Positions 1 through 11,455 of a DNA stretch of 64,000 nucleotides are shown in pieces. The stretch comes from Phlyctochytrium arcticum (lineage: Eukaryota > Chytridiomycota > Chytridiomycetes > Chytridiales > Chytridiaceae): assembly GCA_025602905.1 (NCBI GenBank), contig JAHLKI010000023.1, positions 370,576 to 434,575 of the forward strand, written 5' to 3'. Made by a program: the position numbers and the translations under genes. The notes below the pieces were generated by a model. It had not been told where the DNA came from, made no database searches, and worked only from the letters and a program-made list of their open reading frames with translations. Within the stretch, counting starts at the first letter, position 1, and every line of letters begins with the position of its first letter.

Positions 1-213
1 AAGAAGGATCGCGCCAGCAAGCAAGCGGAACGAGCGGAACAAAACTTTGTGCAAACGGCGGTGTTAGACTTTCTGAAAAAGATGGATGTTGTTTGGAGCA
101 ATGTAGGTGAAAGCCTTACTACCGAATACTCACACATTGATTATGACGCATCGAAGCTTACTGGTAAAAGTTTAGAGATGCCTGGAAGCGGACGCGAAAA
201 TCACCCAGGATGA
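1..213 (+). CDS. 3' part of an unidentified gene, cut by the window edge
   Basis: An open frame runs from base 1 to a TGA at 211-213 (70 codons). It is lysine- and glutamine-rich at first, then predicted helical, which looks like real coding sequence. No family is recognised. It could be the last exon of its own gene. It could also be an upstream exon of the next open frame, because a GT-rich stretch near 160 and AG sites at 342-360 would allow splicing. The true start is outside the window. Confidence 0.35.
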   Translation, partial: KKDRASKQAERAEQNFVQTAVLDFLKKMDVVWSNVGESLTTEYSHIDYDASKLTGKSLEMPGSGRENHPG

Positions 214-351
214 GACGGGAGGGGTCGTGCTGAAAACTATTGCAAAGAGAGTGGCGGAAGTAAGCAATACCAAGTTCGATTTTACTCTGGGAGTGGAATT
301 ACTCATATCCTCTATCTAAAAACAGGTTTACGATGAAAGCAGGAAACGTAG

Positions 352-2163
352 AACACAGCAGAACGCAGCCCTTTCTGGAGTAGCGAGAAACCCTCGACGA
401 GTGCCATTATTATCAAAAAAAGAAATCCGACATGTACAATACCATCTGCTCAGCAGGAATCCGACCCTCCTGGCAAGCTCAAGCCTACAATATCCGACTC
501 TAACCCAATTGGTGGACTTTCTACTTTTACGCATGGCCCACAGGCTCGGCCACCTGCATCTCTCCACCAGGTTGATTCTGATGACGAGCGAACTCTACCG
601 TGTCCGGTGAACTTGGCAGATCTTAACATGAAATTGGTCAAGAAGATAGAAGAGTTGGAACAGCAGCTGAAAAGGACAAAGGAATCGCAAGAAAACGAAC
701 GCCAGCAAGTGGACGACGATGCATTAGACGATCAACCCGACGCACCAATGCCGCCTGTTCCAGCTATCGGACCTGGGTTACCTATCGCGGTGGAAGCCAT
801 TCGACAGGCGCATGAGGATAGTGATGCCCGATATACCCTTTTCTGGAATACTTTAGACTTGCGCGAACCGGATATCCCGCCCTTGGCAGAGAACCCGCGC
901 GCCGACAGCTTCGTTAAAGATTCGCTAGATTTTGAGACGCTGACGCGTGCCCGTGGACGGATGCTGGGGATGGTCGACCGCGCGCGAACGCTGATGTCGG
1001 ACTCTGTACAAGCGTACATGTCTGTTATAACTTCCCTTGTGATGCAAGCGGAAATTTCCATCACCATTGCATCCATTGCAGAAGTCGTCGAAAGTGGTGG
1101 AGTTTCGGGTGTTATAGAGATGCTCAGGACGGAGATCAAGAAATTAGAGGATGAGGAATATGAGGCGCACCTCACTCAACAGATAAGCTTGATTGACCCT
1201 CGCGATTCGGACACCAAATGGGTAAACCATCATTGGGTAAACCTATGTGACGCAATCGAATTAAACATCCGCTATACAAAAGAGAAGACCGTGGATTCGT
1301 ATTTCATTGAAGGATTTTTGAAGAAGCGGCCGATGGCAACTTTATTCGGCGAACTGGCTTCAATGGCCGAGAAGACGGACAAGGCTACGAGAGGCAGTGA
1401 CCTGGGCCGAGCGAAAAAATGTGACTACATATTAGTCGCGCAGAAACAGACTCACCGGAAAATGTTCGTGTACGACGAGTTGAGCGCTGGAGAAAATTCT
1501 GGCCGAATCGCTCGTGACGCGCCGCACTCTGAAGAGAACTTTGTTGATGGTATGAAAGTCGCACGTGCACAATATCGGACTATTACAAGTGCTGTGGACA
1601 GAGCTTTGAAGGGATGCCATGATAGCAATACTGTTGACGGAGATGCCTCGCTGGCTGATGGCGATGAAGCGAGGAATTTACTACTGAATAAGCTCGGAAT
1701 AGTATATCTTCAAGTGGTCGATTTGACTGTCATGTTTCGACTTTTCGTCGGTATACGTACGGAATTGTTTGCCTTTGGGGATATCGGGACTGTCACCCTG
1801 CCAGAGAGAATTGAGGACGTCGATAAAGCAATCGCAGTGATGGATTGCTTTCTGCTCTACCACGTAAGTCTGAATAATCCTCCTTTATTGTTGGAATCAT
1901 ATTCACTGATTTGTCTTTAGAATTTGGCGCGACTTACGTATGAAACTTGGCAAGACGCACTGCGAATTGCGAACTTGCGGTGTCGGGCGACCGCCCCGCA
2001 GAAATCACCGCTTCTCGATCTGTCGACTGCGATGATGCCCAAGAAAGGACTGTTGCTCCGGGCCAGACACAACAAGCAGGTGGCAGCAAGTTCCTCTTCG
2101 TCACCTACATTGCCATTACCGCCCAAAACGCCCTTAAAAGTTCATAAAAGGAGTTCCTCTTGA
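352..2163 (+). CDS. unidentified two-exon (or more) coiled-coil protein
   Basis: The frame is open from 352, has its first ATG at 628, and continues to a donor GTAAGT at 1864. The acceptor TTTAG at 1920 restores the same frame, which ends at 2163. That gives an intron of 57 nt. The open frame upstream of 607 has no ATG and follows a stop at 349, so an upstream exon joined near 352 is likely. The protein starts with a charged heptad-like segment (codons 628-700), then a largely helical body, then a basic Ser/Pro-rich tail. I recognise no domain. Amino-acid composition and the clean intron support a real host gene; the function is unknown. Confidence 0.5.
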
Positions 2164-3432
2164 TTCTGTGAGGCTTTGAGAAGGGAGAGAGCAATTGCAA
2201 ACCGTTTTTAACTATGCCATGTTCATGTGGACGATGTATTAAAATCAGCCTAGAACCAGCTGATGGTATTTCATGGACGCGCTTGACAATGATCCGTTGT
2301 AGTTCCTTCATCTGCGGTCGTGATTAGTGCGTCTGAGAAGCCAGCACCCGGTGGAACCACGCCCTTGGGGTAGATTGCGGTAGGTTTGTACATAATTTTC
2401 TTTGAATTTTCTGTGAATATATATGACATGTTTTTTTTTATTACTTGTAAAGTAACAAAGTACAACATGTATCAAGAGCTTGTGTATAGTTTCGTTTCTG
2501 CAGGATTGGGATCTTGTTTCATCCAACAACAACACGATCCCCTTCTCCGAGCAAGCTAACCTCAAGATCTTGGTGGCTCGAATTGCACCGGGGAACTATA
2601 TACGACTCGTCGACTCCTCTGTGAGACTGTGACCGCTGATTTCGGCGCTGAAGTAATTGAAGGCGGCTGCAAAAGAAGCCACAACTCAACGTTGGCAGGC
2701 AATGGCAGCCGAGCCGAAAGCTGTGGCGCTCTTGAAGACCCGCCTGCCAAGCTTGAAACCTTGGGCTGATGAGGCTCTCTGCCCCGCTCCTTGGCCGAAC
2801 ATGGAACTGGGCAGCTTGCTCCCTTTGGCGATGAATGGCAATGATGGCGGTTCCAGTAACCCAGTTAGTGAAGGTGCTGTTATCATATTGTCTTCGGGAT
2901 GACAGATCCGAACACTCGGGGGACCGGCTGTCGTCCTCCCTCAAAGGCTGAAGACTATCCTCCGACCATAAGTCCCCAAAAGAATCAGCCGATACACTTT
3001 AAAATGCTATTCGTGGCGAGCACAGCTTTGCTTTCTTTTCTGTTTTCAGCTGCTGACAGAGTAGCCGAAATCGAAGGAATGGGGTACTTAAGAGCTGAGG
3101 ATGATCACTCCGCCATGTATCCTTCAGAGCCTTCCCTTGCCAGTTTCCATTGCGCGGCCCCACTTCAGCCAAGAGCCACTGGTTCTTCCTGGGATTGGAA
3201 TTTATAAATACCTCATTGTTGATGGAAAGATCGAAATATCAGTCTCATTGAAAGCTTGAAGCTGCCCCATCACATCGCATTCTCTCGCACGAGCACGAAC
3301 AACTTAGAACTTGGTCTCACACGAATCAGAACAACTTACGACATTCATTACATTTGAAAAGCTGGTATGTTCAAAGATCTGTTACTTTACACCTGGGGAC
3401 GACTGGTTCTAATTCAGTGTTTGATTTTAGAC
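2164..3432. promoter_or_regulatory. intergenic region and chitinase promoter with 5'-UTR intron
   Basis: No gene is recognisable from 2164 to about 3200; short open frames on both strands look like chance. A TATA box (TTTATAAATA) lies at 3201-3210. Within the leader, GTATGT at 3365 and TTTAG ending at 3430 frame a 66-nt intron that stops two bases before the chosen chitinase ATG at 3433. This is the main reason to prefer that ATG over the in-frame one at 3367. Confidence 0.5.
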
Positions 3433-6400
3433 ATGTGGGTTTCTCAAGGAGCCGCCGTGCTCGTAGCTACGCTACTCGGTATCGGACAAGTAGCTGCGCA
3501 GGGCAATTGCACACCGCATACAGTCGTAGGAGGGGATAGCTGTGCCGTTATTACCGCCAAGTACAAAATCTCGCAGCAACAGCTTGAGCAATTCAACCCC
3601 GGACTTCAATGCGACAAAATACAGCCGGGCCAGCGACTCTGCGTCTCCCCTGGAAAGCTTCCCGCCCCTCCAACCGCAGGAGCCAAGCCAGATGGAACTT
3701 GCGAGTCTTACGATGCCGTAGCAAATGACAACTGCTTTTCGATCCCGGGAAAATGCAAGATCAGCCAGGAGGCGTTCGACTTTCTCAATCCCGATTGCCG
3801 TAAAGATCCTATCAAGATCAACCAGCGCTTTTGTTGCTCGCAGGGCAAGAAGGCTACTCGCGCACCCCAACCCAATGGCGATAACTGTGCGCCGTATGCC
3901 GTACAAGAAGGCGACTCGTGCAGCGCCATCGCTGCGAAATTCGATATTACTCAGGCCGACATTGAAAGCTGGAATGCCAAGACTTTTCAGTGGGTCGAGT
4001 GCGGCAAGCTTCAGAAAGGCGCCAACATTTGCGTGTCAAAGGGAAATCCACCCAAACCACAAGTCATCAAAGGTCTTCAATGCGGTCCCCAATCTGAAGG
4101 AAACCTCGAATGCCCTTTGAAAGCCTGCTGTAGTGCTCACGGGTACTGCGGCACGACCAAGGACTTTTGTGAGCCGACTGCACAAGGATTCAAGTGCAAC
4201 TCAAACTGCTTCATGCCCAAGGTCCCCAAGACGGATGGATCCGCTTACAAGCGCAAGATTGCTTACTACCTAGGCGGTGCAGCGTCACGCGGTTGTGATC
4301 GTGTCGAACCTGAAGATCTTGACTTGCTTGGATACACTCATCTTATTTTCGCTTTCGCCACTCTTGCTGATACGGGAGGTGCTGTCGCCTTTACTCTGGA
4401 GGATTACGAAGTCGCTCGTCGCTTGGTTGCGCTAAAGGACAAATGGCCAGGATTGCAAGTCACTTACGCTATTGGAGGTTGGGACTTTTCCGAATCAGAT
4501 GCAACCAAGGCTATTTTCAGTAAAGCCTTTGACGATCCGAAAATCCGTAACTTTCTCATTACATCTATCGTTCGGACCTTTGAATCTCTGAAATGGGACG
4601 GCGTCGACATCGATTTTGAGTACCCGGCGGCTATAGAGCGTCAAGCTCCTCAAAGTGATATCAAGAACTTTGGCACATTCATGCGCGAGTTAAAGGGCCG
4701 CATGCCCAAGGACAAGATTCTCAGTGTTGCCATTCCTGCCAGTTACTGGTTTCTAAAGGGTTTCGATATGGCTGCTATCAAGGAGACTTGTACATTTATC
4801 AATTTGATGAGCTACGACTTCAACGGTGCATGGAATGCGGGACCCGCTGGGCAATCTGATCCAGCGGCATTCTTCAAGACTCAGCCTCATACCGGTATTG
4901 ACAGAATTCAGGAGTCCACTGAGCTGTTGATTCGTGCCGACATCCCCCTCAGTCAGGTCAACCTCGGTATTGGCTTTTATGGACGCACATACGCATTGAC
5001 GGATGCTGGATGCCAAGGTTATGGCTGCGCTATGACTGGTGGTGGTGCCGCCGGAGAGTGCTCAAAACAGGCTGGTGTTTTGTCCAACATGGAAATAAAA
5101 CGTGCTATCGAAGGGGGGGCTGTTCCTACTTTTGACCCCAAGACACAGACAAAGTGGTTCAATCTCAACGGCAAGCAAGTCACCTATGATGACAAAGACA
5201 CGATTGAAGCCAAGAGACAATTTGCAAAGTCTGCAGGATTTGGAGGAGACATGGCATGGTCCATCGACTTGCAATATCAGGCAAACTCGGGTGACAAGGA
5301 TTCCCCTTTCAATACTGATGACAATGACGTCGACTCGGTGGAGGTCTTGGAAGAAATCTGGGATGAGGAAATGCAGGCACTCATAGCTGAGAATGAGGGC
5401 TTGGGTCCTGCCGATCTTGTGACAATCAAACCATTCACTGACAACGATGCGGAGAAGCTCAAGAAGAAGTTCAACCCTGGCAACTTTATTGGTGACACTG
5501 AGTTTTGGAAGAAGCAAGAGGGCGAAAACTTGCCGGACGCAATGGACAAGATTCTGGATGCTGCGATCGACACATCAGATGGTGCTGAGGACTTCTGGCC
5601 CCACCAGCGCATGCAGTTTGGGTGGACTTATATGGAGGCTCTGTGGGATGGCATGGCCAAAACATGGCGAGAGACCCCCGACAAGGAAGCATACGAGGGT
5701 GAAGTTCGCAAGTTGCTCTACAACGACAAGCAAGGGGAGCTATTGGAGTGGCTGGAAAAGAACAATGAAAGATGGTTCACTTGCGCTGTTGAATGGGAAT
5801 TGTCTCCCAGCGGCAAACCGACACAGATCTGCTTCAACCGAGATGGTCTTTTTGGTCGCCCCTCTTCCGTGCGTACACCAAAGAAAATTACCTGGAAGTT
5901 CAAGGATGGTCAAGAAGATGCTTTCTGGCAGGCATTGAGTGACGACTTGGGCTTGGATCAAGATGTTATTTGGTTTGGGGGATCTGGACGGTACCCTGTT
6001 CCAAAAGACATTACTCAAGTTGCTAGGATTGGTATCAACATGCCTGAAGTGGACACCAACAAGTACCCGGTAAAGTTCCTTCCTCTCATCGAAGAGTTCC
6101 TCAACAAAGGCAAACCCGATTACGCTGCCAGGACCACTGAGATTTCCAAGGTTGAGAAATTACCTTGGATGACCGATGACACCTCAGCACTCAACAAGAA
6201 TCTCGACTCTTTCACCATCAACCTGGCCTCGTGGTACAACGTTTACACTTCATGGTGGGTATCCAAGAACCTCGACGCCAAGATTGAAGCCCAACTCGAG
6301 GAGCAAAAGAAGCAAGCTCGCATTCAGCTCATTCTCAGCATGGTCTTCTTGGTCGTCGGCGAACTCATTGCTCCCATTCTGGCGGGTGCTATGGCCGTTG

Positions 6401-8093
6401 CTGGTCGTATCGCCAGTGCGGCCATGCGAGGAATTGGCAAGAACAAGAACTTTGCCAAGCTCATTGATGAGGCCGCCTCGGGTAGTTCAGCTGCGCGGGC
6501 CAGGCTTATTTCCGACAAGGCATGGAAGGAAAGTAGTGTGGTCAAGACCTTCAACAAGATCAAGGACAAGTTCAAGGGCTACAACGATGAAATGGTGTGT
6601 CTGGTTGGCGAAGTCGCGTGGGAAGTTGGATCTGGATACATTCCTACGGGAGCTGCACGACGTTCCGACACCTCCCCTGCAATTATGATGCCACGGCATG
6701 CTCGAGAAGGGGCATACCGGAAAGATTTGACCCTTCCAAAGCCTCACGCTACCTTGGCTGATCCCGTCAACGCTTCACGCTACGGCGCCATTTCTGAGGA
6801 CAACCTTCATCGACGCGATTTCCACGACAAGTACGATCTGTATGATGAGGCCAGCCAGGCTCTTGTTCATTTGTCGGAGCGAGCACCAACATACCCTGCT
6901 ATGGACCGTATTCTCAAGTACACCGAAGCCGTGGCAGCAACAAAGGACTTCGTGAGCGCTGGCAACCGGAACGGCAAATCCTATCAGGCAGTCTGCGAGG
7001 AGAAGTTCAAGAACGATCCTAACGTAAGTACCTGTGCGAGTATTTCCTATCTTGTAGCGCACTTTGCTCATCTTCCTTTCATGTAGCTCAAACCATATCT
7101 CGCGGATGCAAACCTCAACGGCGCTGACACTACCAACAACTACGCGCACTGGCAACAATTTCAGAAGAACGCAGCCAAGGACTGGAAGTGGGGTCTCAAC
7201 GCCGACCATATGGTCGAGAAGTCTGGAGTCGTCACCAAGTTCATTGTGCCCCTTGCTGAGCTAGCAGCAAAGTCTGGATTTTCGGTGAGTTTGACTGTTT
7301 ATCTCATTTCATTTGGAGTCAGCTTCTCATTACTTTCCGATCTCAGGCCGACATCGAAAAAGAACTGAGTGCTTTTGACGGCAGGGACGACAAGGGCAAT
7401 ACTGTCAAGAAGAATTACGCGCTTGAGATGGGAGAAGCTGTTCACGGAAAGGACAACATGCATTTTCTCGACGGCTGCAGCAATGGTGGGAAGGAGATGT
7501 TGGTCGTTGCGGGTGACGAGAGTGGCAAGCGCAAGGTATCCAGCAATGCCGGAAACAAGTACGGCCACAGTGCCGCCGCCAACACGATGAAGAAGTACAT
7601 CGATGATCTGACCCCTCAGATGGAAAAGACTGCTCGCAACATTGCCGCGCTTCAAGATGAGATCATGGAACACATGAAAAAGACCATTCCCAAGCTGGCT
7701 GCAACACCCGAGTTCAAGGCTTATGAGGCGGACATCAACGTCAACAAGAACTTCTTGATCAATCAGTACAAAGCCGGTGGATTCCTGTCCAAGAACGCCG
7801 CCACGTTTGCAACTCGCATGGTCAACAACAAACCCACCGCCCTGGCCAAGCTTTTCATGACTGAGGGTCTCAACTCGGAAAGCAAGGCCATGCTTTTAGC
7901 CAAGGATGACGACCAGAAACTCCCTCCCGGCAGCAACCAGGCGGAAAAGGATGCAAGGGATGCACGCAACGCAGCCAAGAAGGCAGCCAACAAGGCCGCC
8001 AAAGCTCAAGCCAAGACCAACGTTTTGGGGGTTCAAAACCCAAGCAAAGTCACGAAGAAGAAGGTATCCTCCTGCAAGCCCAAGAAGCCTTAG
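3433..8093 (+). CDS. secreted LysM / hevein / GH18 chitinase with a long C-terminal extension
   Basis: Three exons, 3433-7023, 7087-7284 and 7347-8093, give 1511 aa. The start at 3433 yields a signal peptide ending in VAAQG, whereas the in-frame ATG at 3367 lies in a probable leader intron. Domains in order: three Cys-containing LysM-type modules (about residues 25-205), a hevein-like chitin-binding module with the expected cysteines (about 213-260), then a GH18 barrel with the catalytic DGVDIDFEYP motif near residue 390, whose final Glu is the proton donor. After about residue 620 comes a long region with a hydrophobic stretch at about 965-990 and a Lys/Ala-rich end. This layout matches the killer-toxin-alpha-like chitinases of filamentous fungi. 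It should cleave chitin outside the cell or in the wall; the role of the extension is not known. Confidence 0.9.
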
Positions 8094-8481
8094 ATTCGTT
8101 CCGCGTCGCTCGCTCGCTAGAGATTGTCCATAGTTCCTCGCATATTTTACTTTAGAAATGTGCATCATGTATAGTTTGCATTGATTAGATAGATACAAGT
8201 TTTGATTACCTTCAATACAAGTTATTCCTGTGGGTTCCCACAGGGCAAAAGCATCAGCATGCACCTTTTCTGCATTTTGCTTGGCAAAGGTGAAGACTCT
8301 TCGCGGCACCATTATTGATGCAAATGCGGGCAAAATATCGTTCGATTAGAACAATTAGCAAGTTATACAAGCGATAGTACGATTGAGAACTTTTGTTGCG
8401 TGTATTGACCCGCATAGCGATATAGCGAGCAAAGTGGCGTGTATCAATGAATATGTACAAATGACGGGGTGATCTTTTCAA
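8094..8481. other. convergent 3' flank
   Basis: 388 bases lie between the chitinase stop and the GatB stop on the other strand. The sequence is AT-rich and contains no convincing open frame, so it presumably holds the two 3' untranslated regions. Confidence 0.4.
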
Positions 8482-10527
8482 TCACTTCGTCCCTTGACTC
8501 TTGTCGGAAACAGGTAATAATGTCTTAAAAATTTCCGCCAAGAGGACAGGGTTACTCCTTCCCTTGGTCTGCTGCATGATCTGACCCACGAAGAATTTTA
8601 AAACTCGCGACCGCCCGGCTCGAACCTGATCGGCCTAGGTAGATAAAGCTCAGTGACCAAAACCAAAACAAATTCAGCGCTTAGGAGGAGGCTTACCTCG
8701 CTAGGGTGTTTTAATATTAAATTGCGGCACATTTCCTCAAGCGCTGCCTTATCACTATTCTGCAGCCAACCTTCGTCTGTAGCGATGCCCCTGGCGGTAC
8801 GCTTGTCCCCATCTATCAGAAGGTGCAGTATGTCTTTACCGCGCAATGCTGTACATTGAATTGACAGTGAGAGTTCAATCATTTGAGATGCAACGGGAAC
8901 GTTATGTACCTGAAATTTCTGATCCACGAATCAGATTGAGAATTTCAGCCAGTTCGGTAGGAGGAACAGGACACGCTCGTAGTTTGATTCCTCTCATCTT
9001 CAAAAAGCCAACAAGATCTCCCGTGACCCTAAATAATGGAGGCTTAAGTCAAAAGGTATGACATGACTGATTTTGCCATCATATCTACCATTTTGCAACC
9101 AAGGGGCCTTTCTCGTGCTCATGCTGAGACTTGCCTGGGATTTTCACTCCATTCATTGTATCTGTGAAGTATTCCACTCCACCTGGTTCGTCCATCAGAA
9201 GTTCGATTTGTTTACGCGATAGACCATGATCGTTGCTTAATCTTGATCGGCGCAAATCCAGAGATTCCGGTAGTTCAGAAGCTATGGAACGGATCGCATC
9301 CTATACTCACGGTAAGATTCTCAAACACAGCGGCGCATATACATGTCAAGATTTTACCGGTGAGACGTAAAGCGCGGGCAGGTCAGGTTCGGGTAAATAT
9401 CTGGGAGTTGTCTCAAAAAACGAACAATGAAAGAAGGTTTCTCCACAAAAAATTACCGATAATCGGCGGTGTCTTCTTTGGACCGAAGCACTGTCGTGCA
9501 CCCAAGGTTCACGTCAAAGCCCCGAGTTTCTGAAACGACTTTCTTCCCTTGTTCTAATTGGCCGATCTGTCTTGAAATTTCATATTCTGCGCACAGAACA
9601 ATCTTGAGCCAAGCAGCTATACCAGCAGACTGGGAGATTGACACTACCTATTGCAGACTTGATGGATGTAAACTTGACCAGATGTTTGATTTCGACGAGC
9701 TGGCCTAATGGACCATTGGGCTCCCTTACGGAGATATTGACATCACATCGCCACGCGCCCTATAAGCAGACTGTTAAATATTGACAAAAAATAGCAAAAT
9801 CTGGTAAAGCTCATACTTCATCCATATCTGGCGATGATATCCCATTGTACCATAGAAGTCGCTGTAGTTTCTTCAAGAAGATGACTGTTTCCGACGCTGA
9901 TCTGAGATCTGGACGAGTCACAATTTCCAACACACCAACACCTGCGCGATTCAAGTCGACCAAAGTCCTATTGCCTTCCTTCATAGACTTTCCCGAATCG
10001 GTTTCAAGCTGGATCTGCTGGATCTGCACATCTCGCGTATATGCCAATCCATCCTGCTCCGTGACCGCGACCTGACCACCTTTGGCAATAGGTGAGAAGA
10101 ATTGTGTGATCTGATATCCAGCAGGAAGATCCGGATAAAAGTAATGCTTGCGATCAAAGTAAGATGTCGCTTGTGGTTCTGAATTCAAGGCCAGAGCGGC
10201 CCTGATTGCCAGGGCTACGCAGGAAGGATTGATGACTGGGAGGGCACCCGGAAACGCAGCATCAAATGGTGCTATGCAGGTATTTGGAGAAGCTGTAGCT
10301 GCATCCTTCAAAGCAGTTGGGGAAGGCGCGGGAGAGAATAGTTTGCCAGAGGAAAGCAGCTGTGCGTGAATTTCCAACCCAATGACGGCCTCATATTGCC
10401 GACCCGAGGGAGCCTTGACGCAGGGCGCCGAAGCATACAGACGCCGTTTCTTGTGAGTTGTGCCAAGCGTCCGCGGTGGCCATCCTACTGTCTTGGGCGG
10501 CGGATAGGTGCGGAAGATCCGCAACAT
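8482..10527 (-). CDS. PET112: glutamyl-tRNA(Gln) amidotransferase subunit B, mitochondrial
   Basis: The first exon (10527 to about 9818) contains the GatB signature IGLEIHAQL, the DLPAGYQITQ region and DLNRAGVGVLEIVTRPD. The next exons on the minus strand hold the RCDVNISVRE and VEIKHLVKF block near 9756-9660 and the EYEISRQIGQLEQGKK block near 9600. The C-terminal YqeY-like tail ends with FVGQIMQQTKG and a TGA at 8484-8482. GatB with GatA (and GatF or GatC) converts Glu-tRNA(Gln) to Gln-tRNA(Gln) in the mitochondrion. The basic, Arg/Pro-rich first 35 residues fit a targeting peptide. Exact middle exon borders were not all fixed. The gene is divergent from BET5, with 138 bases between the two starts. 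Confidence 0.9.
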
Positions 10528-10665
10528 TTTGGGAGGTCAACGGAAGGAAGTCATCTCAAAATTTGTAGGACGATGGCTGTGAAATCCATTTCGTGTCATG
10601 ATGGGCCGGAGTCTTGGCCAGAGTCCTCGCGCGAAGGCTCGTTTCTACGATACATTCTGGATGCA

Positions 10666-11354
10666 ATGACGGTAAGCCAAAAGACAGAATCCCTGCCACT
10701 TTCCTTCACTCATACCCCCAGCTTATTCTCAGATTTACAATCTCTACATCTTTGACCGACACTGTCACTGTATTTCCTTCACAAGTTGGATCCGGCCCTC
10801 AGCCGCAAATAACACAACTACTTCCAATACCGCAAACTCCAGTTCAGCGGGACCGACCAGTACTTCGACTGGTGCAGGAGGATCTGGGCCGGATGATGCT
10901 CGCCTAGATGCTGTCACAGCTCAGGCTGGGAAAGGTGTGACTTTGGGTGTGACAGGGATGAGCTTAGAAGAGGAAGCAAAGCTCGTTTACGGAGTTGTTT
11001 TCTCGTTACGAAACTTGGTGAACAAACTCATTTCAAAGCCCGGGTGGGTACCTTGTCCTAAGTGGTATGCTGGCGCCTTTCTTACGTACACTTCCCAGGA
11101 GCGAAGGTTTCCTCTCGTATAAGACGAACGCGTATCGGCTGCATTACTTTGAGACTCCCACTGGCTTGAAATTTGTCATGAACACGGATCCTCATATGGA
11201 TTCCATGCGCGAAACACTGCGGACCATTTACTCACATATTTACGTTGAATACGTTACCCGAAATCCCTTACATACCTTTGATACACCAATACGGAACGAT
11301 CTTTTCCGTCAAAACCTACAAAAGTACGTGAGATCACTTCCAGGTTTCGAGTAA
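10666..11354 (+). CDS. BET5: TRAPP complex subunit BET5/TRAPPC1
   Basis: Exons 10666-10671 (only ATG ACG), 10733-11043 and 11099-11354 give 190 aa. The joined N-terminus reads MTIYNLYIFDR, typical of BET5. Later blocks EEAKLVYGVVFSLRN, EGFLSYKT, LHYFETPTGLKFVMNT and YVRSLPGFE are the conserved longin-fold signatures of the family. A Ser/Thr/Gly-rich insert of about 50 residues follows the first strand, as in other fungal forms. BET5 is a core subunit of TRAPP, the tethering and Rab (Ypt1) exchange complex for ER-Golgi transport. Both donors (GTAAGC, GTGGGT) and acceptors are normal. Confidence 0.92.
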
Positions 11355-11455
11355 CCTGCGATCAGACGAAGGCATTGACTAAATAGATATGCTTCATATA
11401 AATATATATATACAAGGGTGACATAAAATAATTACACAAACTGGGAGATTCTAAA

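Noticed and set aside
2519..3207. Open frames of 80-140 codons on both strands before the chitinase gene
   Set aside because: Mutually overlapping, no recognisable domain, no splice or start context; likely promoter-region noise.
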